NCBI RefSeq assembly: GCF_024713945.1
Contig: NC_134685.1
Span: 3,528,342-3,592,341 of the forward strand
Origin: Dermatophagoides farinae
Lineage: Eukaryota; Arthropoda; Arachnida; Sarcoptiformes; Pyroglyphidae
Reading direction: 5' to 3'
Length of the DNA stretch: 64,000 bases
Shown: one piece after another, positions 50,594-60,200 of the stretch
Layout of the letters: the number at the start of each line of letters is the position of its first letter
How positions within the stretch are numbered: position 1 is the stretch's first letter
Notes under the pieces: model-generated
The model's input: the letters and a program-made list of their open reading frames with translations, nothing else
What the model was told of the DNA's origin: nothing
The model's database searches: none
Program-made: the position numbers and the translations under genes

Positions 50594-51449
50594 AACTCGG
50601 CTTTTTTTCTTTTTACCAGTAAATCGTCTTTGTTGTTTAAAACGAAAGTTGAGAATGGGCAGATTGACTTTTAACTGAATCATTCGGCCGATCGTAGCAC
50701 TTGTGAATGATCTAATCAAAGGAAGGTAAATCAGGAATATGCAATTGATGAATTAACCATCATACTCACCGATTCATACCGAATGTTGTGTTTTGGCCCA
50801 ATCTCTGTCGTCCTCATTTGCCAAGATCAATTTGTTGAATTTTTTCAAAATTCGTTCAAAAAAGCGGATGACGGAAAACATGAATTTTGCAATTTTTCCA
50901 TATTGATAATTTGTACCCAAAAATCTCGTCCATGTTCAAAATGTCCTGAAAAAAATCCAGTCCGAAGAATACAGCACGAAAAAAAAACTTGAATGTATAA
51001 TCAAAGCTCGAAAAAATTATCATGGACAAGAACATAAGCGTGTTTACAATTCTTTTATTTATTTGAATGAACAGTGTTCAATGCAATACAATTCAAGAAT
51101 GGAGTTTTATAATTGCAACGATGCAGACAACCCTTCATAACTAGAGCGTAAAAGTTTATTCGACATTTTTTTTTTTTTGTTGCCAATAGTAAACTACAAA
51201 ATGGGAGGCGTTTTTATCACTCAAGCATCATATATTCCGGCTACTTATCTTTATTTCAGTCGGTTTGGCTCCCAATCACGAATCACGGATATTTGTCAAT
51301 CAATACCTAAAAAAATAATTTATCATCATCAAATAATTCAATTGGTTAATCCTAAATATCACAGATGGACGGCAATCTAAAAATCTTAAAAATTCAACGT
51401 GGTCGAATGTATGACGAACCAAAAATGAAAAAATCGCCAATCAACAACA
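50594..51449. other. Unique spacer at the palindrome centre
   Basis: About 0.86 kb with no inverted partner in the window. AT-rich with a 13-T run near 51167-51178. Short open frames (50783-50992 and 51177-51380 on the plus strand) show Cys-containing, fairly balanced sequence (GPISVVLICQDQFVEFFQN; KMGGVFITQASYIPATYLYF), but I recognise neither. They may be decayed 5' parts of the two flanking elements, which would then differ from each other upstream of a shared 0.63 kb 3' part. Confidence 0.5.
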
Positions 51450-52070
51450 ACAAAATCGATACTGAGCAACAATCGAAATTCATCCATCAACAATGTACTT
51501 TGGCAATATATCAATCACAATTCTGCAGTCAAGTTCATCCAAATTTTTGCTATGATCACCATCGAAAAATCATCATCAAAAAAATTTTTTTTTTTTTTTT
51601 TCCACCAATCGAGTATATAAACGTTTTTCTTGGCCATAAAGTCTTTGTATTCGCAACAGCCTATGGGGATCGGTCGTATGAAATCAATCAAGTTTCATTT
51701 CAACATTGCTTTCGGTCTCCGACGTTCGACCACATCAATCACACACAGCCATACACACCACACTTGTACACACACACACACCAACAGAGCTACACAATAC
51801 ACAGAATCACACCGGACACACACGCTCTGTTGGATTTCTTTGTTTTCACACACACAGGATAATTTACACATTTTTATTGGAATAAGCCTTTATTCTAATT
51901 TTTATTTTTATTAGTTAGGCTTTTTTTTCTTTTCATTTTATTTTTGTTTTTTTCTTTTTTCATTTTCTCATTTTCATTGATTTCCGGCGTTTATCGCCTT
52001 ATTTTATGATTGTATTGATTTTCTGGATTGGCCATTTGCCGATCTTGTTTTTATTGCAAATAAATATTAG

Positions 52071-52101
<31 letters not shown>
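51450..52101 (+). mobile_element. Polyadenylated retroposon-like element joined to telomeric repeat, right copy
   Basis: Plus-strand counterpart of 49928-50593. Homology begins near AACAAAATCGATACTGAGC and runs to a poly(A) tail at 52076-52101 that is followed immediately by five CCTAA units. AATAAA lies at 52059-52064, 11 bases before the tail, as in a genuine polyadenylated transcript. A TATATAAA box is at 51614-51621, within the element and not at its edge. Small indels and ACAC-tract length differ from the left copy. No reverse transcriptase, endonuclease or RNA-binding motif seen. Alternatives: a processed copy of a cellular or telomere-derived transcript. Confidence 0.6.
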
Positions 52102-52129
52102 CCTAACCTAACCTAACCTAACCTAACCT
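52102..52129 (-). repeat. Telomeric (CCTAA)5, right side of centre
   Basis: Five exact CCTAA units followed by CCT, directly after a poly(A) tail and directly before subtelomeric sequence. The orientation is opposite to the left-side TTAGG run, so the two telomeric remnants face each other across the 2.2 kb centre. Confidence 0.92.
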
Positions 52130-52243
52130 TCAAAATTCCTGGGAAATTTCAAAAGATGTAACCTATTCCTGTCTTGGCTTCATCGCCAAAAGAATTTCCG
52201 TGAATCAAACTTGTAAGATCATTGAAAATTTATGTGAGGTTTT
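52130..52243 (+). pseudogene. Fragment of unknown subtelomeric protein family (third copy)
   Basis: Begins TTCAAAATTC right after CCTAACC, as does the copy at 53577. It encodes an FKDVTYS-type start and AKRISVNQTCKIIENL, shared with 53571-53855, but single-base indels put the parts in different frames. It breaks off into the hairpin repeat at about 52243. This fragment has no counterpart at the inner end of the left arm, so it marks where the arms stop matching. Confidence 0.5.
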
Positions 52244-52324
52244 GCTCGAAAGGCACTCCTCCAGGACATCGCAAAACCGTCACGAGCTTCGCTCGTGAGG
52301 TTTTGCTCGATTGTCCTCCCGGGA
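52243..52324. repeat. Hairpin repeat, single unit (right arm)
   Basis: Reverse-complement copy of the left-arm hairpin unit: GGTTTTGC/GCAAAACC outer stem and CACGAGC/GCTCGTG inner stem, preceded by a partial unit (GAGGTTTTGCTCGAAAGG). The left arm has two complete units, so copy number differs between arms. Confidence 0.85.
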
Positions 52325-52526
52325 ATTTGGCCACCGATAATCATTGTGTAAATATCCGAGCAGTTCATTGCATTAATATCAAAAAAAACAAATAAATATT
52401 CACGAAACAATCGATTCCGGCAATAACTGATGGTTATACCGCAAAACAAATAGTGATCGATAAATTAGATTAGGAAGACAATTGTGAGGTTTAAATGAAC
52501 CTCAAATGTAGCAAAAAAAATTGATA

Positions 52527-52630
52527 CTGTGTGGCTGATATAAAAGAACTGGCTCGACTCAATCTGTGGTTCTTGGCTTGCTTTTTGTGTGATCTCATCT
52601 CTCTCTCTCTTTCTTTGTTTATACTTGTGA
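52527..52630 (+). repeat. ~104 bp duplicated segment inserted in minisatellite (right arm)
   Basis: CTGTGTGGCTGATATAAAAG through to TTATACTTGTGA repeats 53897-54002 in the same orientation, differing only by a CT unit in the CT tract. It sits between two GATACTG/GATACAG minisatellite cores. The left arm minisatellite lacks it. Short microhomology (CTGT, TTGTGA) at the edges suggests a template-switch or repair-mediated insertion. Confidence 0.85.
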
Positions 52631-52850
52631 TACAGTAGCAATTAAAAATGTATCAAAAAATTGATACAGTAGCAAAAAAATGATACTGTAGCAATTTAAA
52701 ATATATCAAAAATTTGATACAGTAGCAATTAAAAATGTATCAAAAAATAGATACTGTAGCAAAAAAAAAATTGATACTGTAGCAAAACAAAAAAATAGAT
52801 ACTGTAGCAAAAAAAAATTGATACTGTAGCAAAAAATTGATACTGTAACA
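52629..52850 (-). repeat. GATACWGTAGC minisatellite (right arm)
   Basis: Inverted counterpart of 49272-49556, with cores GATACAGTAGC and GATACTGTAGC. A further remnant at about 52507-52529 lies beyond the inserted 104 bp segment. Confidence 0.9.
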
Positions 52851-52954
52851 AATGAAAAAGATACATAAAAAACAATACAATGTATCAAAAAAATGTTACA
52901 AATTCCCCTCCACAAAGCTTTACTTTTTAAATCGATTAATTGCATTTCTAGAGA

Positions 52955-53137
52955 TCAAGTATCAATTCCAAATGGTTCAATGTGGATTTTGTTACTATTT
53001 GTGTTTAGAGGATTTACTATGAATGCTAGAGTGGTATTGTTGGTTTTGAATTGTTCAAATCTGTCAGCAAATTGCTGTGCTGAAGTAATTCGTGTCAACA
53101 GTTTCACTGGGGTGTAGCAGAAAAAGACTAGCAAGAT
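52955..53137 (-). pseudogene. Coding-like frame of unknown origin (right arm)
   Basis: Exact-looking inverted copy of 48987-49169, with the same bounding stops and the same soluble-protein-like translation ending EPFGIDT. It ends just before the minisatellite. No family recognised. Confidence 0.4.
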
Positions 53138-53570
53138 TCAAACAATTTTGTAATTTTTAGTTTATTGATTTTTAATAATTTAAATAGACGTTGGGTACCG
53201 AGAGGATGTACGCTGATATAAAATAAACGCAGGATTATTTTTAAACAACGAATTTTTATCAATCATAAAATAAAGAATCACGGAAAGAAATATTCAAAGT
53301 ACAATTTTATTCACCACATGGCATGGAAACATGCTGTTTCTCTTACCGCCATTCTCGGTCGAAGTAGGAAGAGGTGGCAATAGGCAGGAGCGTGCGCAGC
53401 CAGTTGACTTGCATTTTGGTTTCGAATTCTATTTCCATGTCGATTGTGGTTGTGGTTTTGATTTCTATTATTCAAATAAATGACTTTTGTTTATTTCAAT
53501 GATGTGTCAAATCGAATTGGAATTTTTCGAATTTTGATAGTGATTTTCATTTTGTGTGCATGTATGAGTA

Positions 53571-53855
53571 TGATAACCTAACCTTCAAAATTCATTGGAA
53601 ATTTCAAAGATGTCGCGTATTCTCTGTCTTGGCTTCATCAAGCCAAAAGAATTTCAGTGAATCAAACTTGTAAGATCATTGAAATTTATGTGCTTGATTG
53701 TTTAAGTTATTGATCTAATTTTTTCATTTAAAATAGCTGCTGAATCATGGCCGTTGGACAGAAACATTGTCCGTGCTATCGTTAAAGGTGATTCAGAAGA
53801 CGATATCGTTTTCATCAAGGCAAAACGACTTGTCACTGAAAACGACAAAGTTTAA
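53571..53855 (+). pseudogene. Decayed copy of unknown subtelomeric protein (right arm)
   Basis: Starts after AACCTAACC with the frame SKFIGNFKDVAYSLSWLHQA, KRISVNQTCKIIEIYVLDCL, a stop where the left copy reads on (LLDQNFAFK), then AAESWPLDRNIVRAIVKGDS, EDDIVFIKAKRLVTENDKV and a stop. A GTAAGA sequence and a TTTAAAATAG sequence could instead be splice sites that join QT to SAESW in frame, skipping the stop. Either this copy is expressed through a recent intron-like solution or it is decayed. Unknown family. Confidence 0.5.
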
Positions 53856-54581
53856 ATTTTTGGCGACAAATATCATCGACATTAATTGCTGTGCGCCTGT
53901 GTGGCTGATATAAAAGAACTGGCTCGACTCAATCTGTGGTTCTTGGCTTGCTTTTTGTGTGATCTCATCTCTCTCTCTCTCTTTCTTTGTTTATACTTGT
54001 GAATTGTCTTAATTATATTATTATCATTCTTCATCTTTAATAAACTAAAACTATTTTCATTATACCAATTGTGATTCTTATTGTATCAAATAAACAACAA
54101 AATTACACTGAACAACAATACATTACAATTATTGCAATCGATTAATTACAGATAACAGGCAATAAAATAACCGAAATAAAAAAACGTGCTTTTCATTTGA
54201 TCAAACCATCGCACACGAATGAGTCATAATTTACTCATCACTGCCAAGTAACGTCTTATATGAATGGCGACCGAGGTGGTGTGGTTTCGAGTTTTATATG
54301 TGTGTGGTGATTGATGTTTATGTTTGGTGATTTTGATGATTGTTTTTTTATGATGTGATTATAATTCAATTTTGATTTAATAAAAAATAAAATTATATTT
54401 TAAAAATATTCATATAATTTCTACAATCACATTCAATGTCAATGCATGCACGAACGACGCATCCTTTTCCCATCGAGAAACAACTAACAGAGATGTTCAC
54501 AACAAACGCATCCTTTTTCCCACTAATGCCATCTATCCACCTATTGAGTCATCATCCTATTGAATTTTACACAAATCAATA

Positions 54582-54854
54582 ATGCGAATGACCAAACTAT
54601 TTGTGCAGCTGATTGATTCCTTACCATTCATTCAAATAACCGAAACCTTGCTATTGATAATGATGGCGATACCGTTGATACATCTAATACTTCATCATGA
54701 CCAATCGATAATATTTCTGACCATAATGATTACAAATACAATTATTATTATCGACGACTGTGAGGATCATCGCAAATTCACCATCGAGATTAGGTATAGT
54801 ATCAAATTTTTTAATAATTCAATTCAATCTTTTTTCTATGATCATCCATTCTAG
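54582..54854 (+). CDS. Possible small two-span membrane protein (right copy)
   Basis: Same 90-codon ATG frame as 47246-47518, identical at protein level. Two hydrophobic segments; a possible GT/AG intron at about 54792-54854 changes the C-terminus. It lies 580 bp upstream of the right RNF103-like start on the same strand, so a 5' exon or upstream frame is an alternative. Confidence 0.3.
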   Translation: MRMTKLFVQLIDSLPFIQITETLLLIMMAIPLIHLILHHDQSIIFLTIMITNTIIIIDDCEDHRKFTIEIRYSIKFFNNSIQSFFYDHPF

Positions 54855-55433
54855 CATCTACAGCAATGTCTTTTATTAATCTGTATTGCAACAACAACGA
54901 AAGAAAGCCAGAATACTACATGCTCGTTTGAAAAGAATTCACATCATTCTTCATTTGATAAACATGATACTCATCATCATTGCATCTGAAATTCTATTCG
55001 ATAGATGACGCTCGCATCCTTGCAATGTTCAACACGTAAATGTTTGAGCTTTGTTTATTTTTATGAAATTCAATGTTGTTGTTGTTTTTGTTGTTGTCGT
55101 TGTTGTTATATCATTCAAATTGCTAATCAATGAATGAATAAAAAAACAACAACATGTTCCATTTGATGTTAATGTTCGTTTGATATGTGTGTGTGGTTGT
55201 AATTCAAGGTTGCAAACATCAATTCAAAGACTTGTAATTCTTCCTTTGCACAATTCAAGACGTACATGTTTTAATCATTTTGCTTAATAATTTGTTTTTT
55301 TTGCCTTTATCATAACCAGTTTCGATTTGTTTTTGCCTTCGAACCAAAAAAAAAATTGTCATCATCACCATTATTGATGATTAGCGACAACATCACTTTT
55401 TGATTCAATTCTGTGTCGATCGATTGAGAAATA

Positions 55434-57211
55434 ATGTTTTTCCTTGCTAAACAGTCATTGTATTTATTATTATTCATCTTGATCAATTCAATATTATCCA
55501 TCGTGATTATCATTTTACGACCATGGTTCCAAGAATTTTCTACAACAACAACAACAACAACAATCATAAACAATAACAAGGAATGGCAACCAGCCTTGGA
55601 TGACGAGCTTATCGATACCGCATCAATAGTAAGACGAAATAATAATAACGATGATGATGGCAAGAATCATAGCCAAGAATTCTGTGATACAAGTGATGAT
55701 GATGATGAGGATGATCGTTCATCAGAAGGTAATTTTTTCTTTTTTTGGTTTTAATTTGTTTTCATTGTTTTCATTTCTCTCCACCCTACACTCAATCAGC
55801 ACCGTTGGAATGTTTGGTGGCCGGATTCATATTGTTGAACATTAGCATAGCGCTTGATTTGTTCTGGACACCAATCAATCGATTAAATTGGCAAACATTT
55901 CACAATCATTTGCACGTTTTATTTGTTATGGCTATCGATTTGAATCTCATCTTTGGGTCCATATTAATGGCTATATTTCAATTGCTGCCCATCGATACTG
56001 ACAACATTGAACAGCATTCATCATCACCATCGTCACCATCATCAATGCATTGTTTTCTAATCAATTTAACAAGTCTGGATTTACGCTTTGTGGCCAATTT
56101 TCTGACAACCGGTTCAATATTGACATTGTTTCGATGGAAAATTCTACCCAATTCATACATGTCCCCGTCCACTGGCAATTATGACGTACCGCTGTTGATG
56201 TGTTATTTTGGAAAAATTTTGCACCAAATCAATGTTTTCCTGTTTCGTAAAAGCAGCACTACACATCGAAATCGTTATGATCGAATACAGCAGCAATATT
56301 CATCAATATCAAATCGAATGTCCTCATCGATGATTGACAATGATGATGAGGATGATGATGATCAATATGTGTCGCAAGACGATGATGAAGAATTTCTTTC
56401 CAATGATGATGATTTGGACATGGAATTCGATATGGATATGGATCGTATATTGCTCGAACGTTTATTTGCCGGTTCACCCAATCTATGGTTACACACAGAA
56501 TTGATATCAAACGACTACCTGAATAGATTGCCCGTTTGGAATTATCAACAAGAATCGCCATCTTCTTCATCATCATCATCATCATTGTTGATGATGATTG
56601 ATTGTAATCAAAATTTTATCGATAGTCATTCTACTGCTTCATCATCTTCGGAAGAGGATAATTATCTGCATTGTATGAAACAAACGACACTTGAAACGAA
56701 AAATTCGTCATCAATGAATGTTTTGTTGTCAAAAGACGTGAATAAAAGCAATGGTCATGATCATCATGTTGATAATGAAATTGTAGTAGTGCATGATATA
56801 ATCATGAAGAAAACGACCGAAATTCGTAAAAAAGTCCTCCGAAAACGTCGTAGTGGTGGTAATGGTGTGGTCCACAAATGCACACAACAGCAACCTGAAC
56901 AGGAATCAAATTCAACACATCGCCCAGAATGGATGATTGATCAGCACGATTGTACCGTATGTCTGGAGCCATATCGTTCGGAACAGCTTATAATGGGTTT
57001 AGCTTGTGGACATAATTACCATCAGCCATGTATTGCACAATGGCTTTGTCGTGGTAATCATCGTTGTCCAATATGTCGTTGGCCATCATACCGTTTACGA
57101 CATCCACGTCAACACCAACACCAACACCAGCAACAACAACAAATATCATTCAAACACCATCATCATCGTCTTCATCGATCAACATTGTCATCTATGGATA
57201 ACATTAGCTAA
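55434..57211 (+). CDS. RNF103: RNF103 (KF-1)-like ER RING E3 ubiquitin ligase, right copy (2 exons, ~568 aa)
   Basis: Exon 1 55434-55728 and exon 2 55800-57211, with a 71 bp intron (GTAATT donor, AATCAG acceptor). The protein is the same as the left copy in both exons as far as I can read, including the N-terminal membrane span, the acidic DDDDEDD block, the LERLFAGSPNLWLH block and the RING-H2 with CPICRWPSY. The ATG at 55434 follows stops in all frames, so the missing vertebrate-like lumenal N-terminus is not simply an annotation choice within this exon. AATAAA at 57234-57239. Two intact copies in opposite orientation 8.8 kb apart are either a true duplication or two alleles of one locus. 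Confidence 0.92.
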
Positions 57212-60200
57212 TTATTACTCTCTATTAGTGTCAAATAAAATTAATTTCTTATCTCTTCTGACTGTTGATCTAATCATTGCAGTTTGGTGGGGGTGTGTTT
57301 TGTTCAAATTTCATGCTTTAGTGCGTCTGTATCAACTGGAAATATGGATAGATGGCATTAGGACTGCGTTTGTGGTGGAATATCGATTGGTTTTGAATAC
57401 TTATCTGATTATTATAAAAACAACAGGACAAATTTGCCAGCAGGTCATTATCTTGATGCAGTCCAACAACAACAACAACAACAGATCATTTTCCTTCTTG
57501 CTTCTCATGCCGTCTATCCGTTATTAAATCCTAATCACCATCACAGAATAAAATGAATTTTTCACATATGTATGACTAACAAAATAATAAACTGATTTAT
57601 TTAGTTTTTCTTTTGGTTTTTCCAATCACTGATGACATTAGCAATATTTTTTTTCATATCCGGATCTGACCAATTTGATTTATTCGTTATTATGCAATTT
57701 GAATTGAAACATTTGCAATGTTCCCGGTTCGATTGATTGATTAGTCATGTTTTCCGTTGCTTGTGCTGCAACAGTATATCCTACTGAGCAATTTCTTTTT
57801 TGGCCAATCAAATCAACTATTTCGTTTGCAAACACCAGGCCAACAAACGGATACAATTTTTTTTTGATTCAATTCTTGTGTTGCATTCGTTGCGGGATAT
57901 AATTAATGGTTGTTTCCCGAAAATCCCATCAAATCATAATGAATGTCGGAAAAAATACATGACCGATTTGAAATGGCTTCAATCAGTAGTTTTTTGGCGA
58001 TAAAAATAAACCAAAATCAAATCTTGACTGCTAACCAACTAATTAAATCGTTTTAATCTGATTGCCGAAAGCATCATTATCAGGAAAAATTTTATTGGAG
58101 CAGCAACAAACAAACAACAAATGGACATGGTGCAAATGCACTTGGAACATTAAAACTTGCTCATCATCACGTGTTTATGGTATTTTCCCTAAACAAAAAA
58201 GAGTTGGAAAAACAGGAAACTGAATGATGATGATGACTTGTTGTTGTTCATTCATTCATTGACATGGAAAAGGAATAAATCAATTGCAATGGTTTGACCT
58301 TTTGAACACCAAATATCGGAATATTGGGAAAATAAATTCATTTTTCTTTTGTCCTGCGGCAAAAAAACATGCACACATTTCGACATCTCATCTCATTCAT
58401 TTATTGATACAGTGAAAGAGAAAGAGGTTGATGATTTTCATCACATTACATAATCACCATCAGCAAGAGGGAGATGACGAAAATTTGAATTTCAAATTTC
58501 TCATACAAAACAAATCGGTGTTGTTTTTGCAAAACCATTCGAAACAATTTACCGTTATATTCATCGGTGAGTATTTTCCCTGGAATCATCAGACACCTAC
58601 ATTTATTTTATCCAGATAAACACTGACGATGACTTGATGGTTGTAGCTGCTAACAACACTATCAACAATATCAACAACAACAACAAACCAGACACGTATG
58701 TACGCGCACATGTTGGAAAGTTTCCAATGTTCTTTTTCATTGACATCCAAAAATTGTATCTAATGCACACTCTGCGGAATGCTACAATACTAGAATACTA
58801 CAATATTCACCATGATCAATATGCATCTATAGACTATAGTTGCCAAACCACTAACTATAATCATCATCGATTCATTTGATGAATTATATGATGATTAACA
58901 CAACAACAAGAACGCCGGTTGGGTACGAATTTTGTTTTCACTATCTAATTCATCATCAAATGAATAAAAAACAAGACGACGACGATGATGATATTAGGGG
59001 AAATACTCTCTCTCTCTCTCTAACCATCGACAACAAGCAAAGGCAATAGTTTTCATGGATGGATCCCCTATAGTTGTTCATGTCAATATTACAATCATCA
59101 CAAGGCGTCAGTATCGTTAGTCGTTTTTGTTTTTTCTTTCGATGTTAGTCTGTTTATGTTGTTGTTGTTGATGATGATGATGGAATGTTTGGAAAACCTG
59201 GAAGCCATTGGGGGAGCAGGCAATGAGAAAGAGAAAAAAAAGAAGAAAATACATGAACCATGGATGGAGGAATGGATGGATGGGATATTGATTGCAATAT
59301 ATTGCAATGTACATGAAAAGTGAAACATAGTACATACATGCAAATATACGGTGTATGAGTGTGTGTGTGTGTGGATTTTTTGTTTTTCCAATCAAAACAC
59401 TTTTAGTCTTGAATCTTGAATTTATAAAAAGAACAAGACGAACAAGTGGAAGAAACAACTAGCATTAACGAACAAACAAACCATTAGCAATATTGTTATT
59501 GTTGCTGATCATCATCATGGTAAAGATCGTCGTCATCATTTTGTTGTTGTTTTTATCATCAACCAAATTTCAAAACACTGAAAAAAACCAAAACAAAAAT
59601 TGAAATGAAACGAAACGAAAATAAATGCAGGGGTGTTTTTCCTTTTTCCATTCACTTTTGGCTTGATTATTCGACAATGTAAAGACAACACACCAATTGG
59701 ATTCAATCCTCGTGTAGCATCGATTCAATTCAGTTCAGTGATTCATTCGTGTTTTCAATAAATCTTTATTTCAACAATACTATCAACAGGTAAGCAAATC
59801 AATGTTCATCAAACAAAAAAAAATCACATCTTGTCAAAGGGAAAAATGAAATTTCCACAAAAAATTCCAAACCATTCGATTTGTGCTTTTTTCCGACATG
59901 ATTGCTCAATCGGATCATCGTCATCATCATCATCATCATCGATATCTGAACATAAACATGGTGTTTTTTTCCGCACACAGAACATGTTAACCCAAAATAG
60001 CCGAATGTTTCTTCTAAATATTTGATGATGATCAAATCATACTTGTGAGAAAATGGCTGATGATGATAACAAATGACAACCGATAAAAGTACCAAGTCCA
60101 AAGTTGACAAACACACAATTGACAACAACAATGCTAACTATAACTGCATTCTGATAACCGACGAAACAAGGACAAAGTACATGGCCAAACCAGTGAAAAA

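Noticed and set aside
50156-50719. 187-residue open frame and its 165-residue partner at 51365-51862 as a retroelement protein
   Set aside because: The translation is dominated by ACAC/poly(T) artefacts (His/Thr/Tyr and Phe runs), contains a TATA box sequence, starts lie in different contexts, and no Gag or reverse-transcriptase motif is visible.
49928-52101. Complete autonomous TRAS/SART retrotransposon
   Set aside because: No endonuclease, reverse transcriptase or zinc-knuckle coding sequence within the centre; only 3'-end-like pieces with poly(A) tails.
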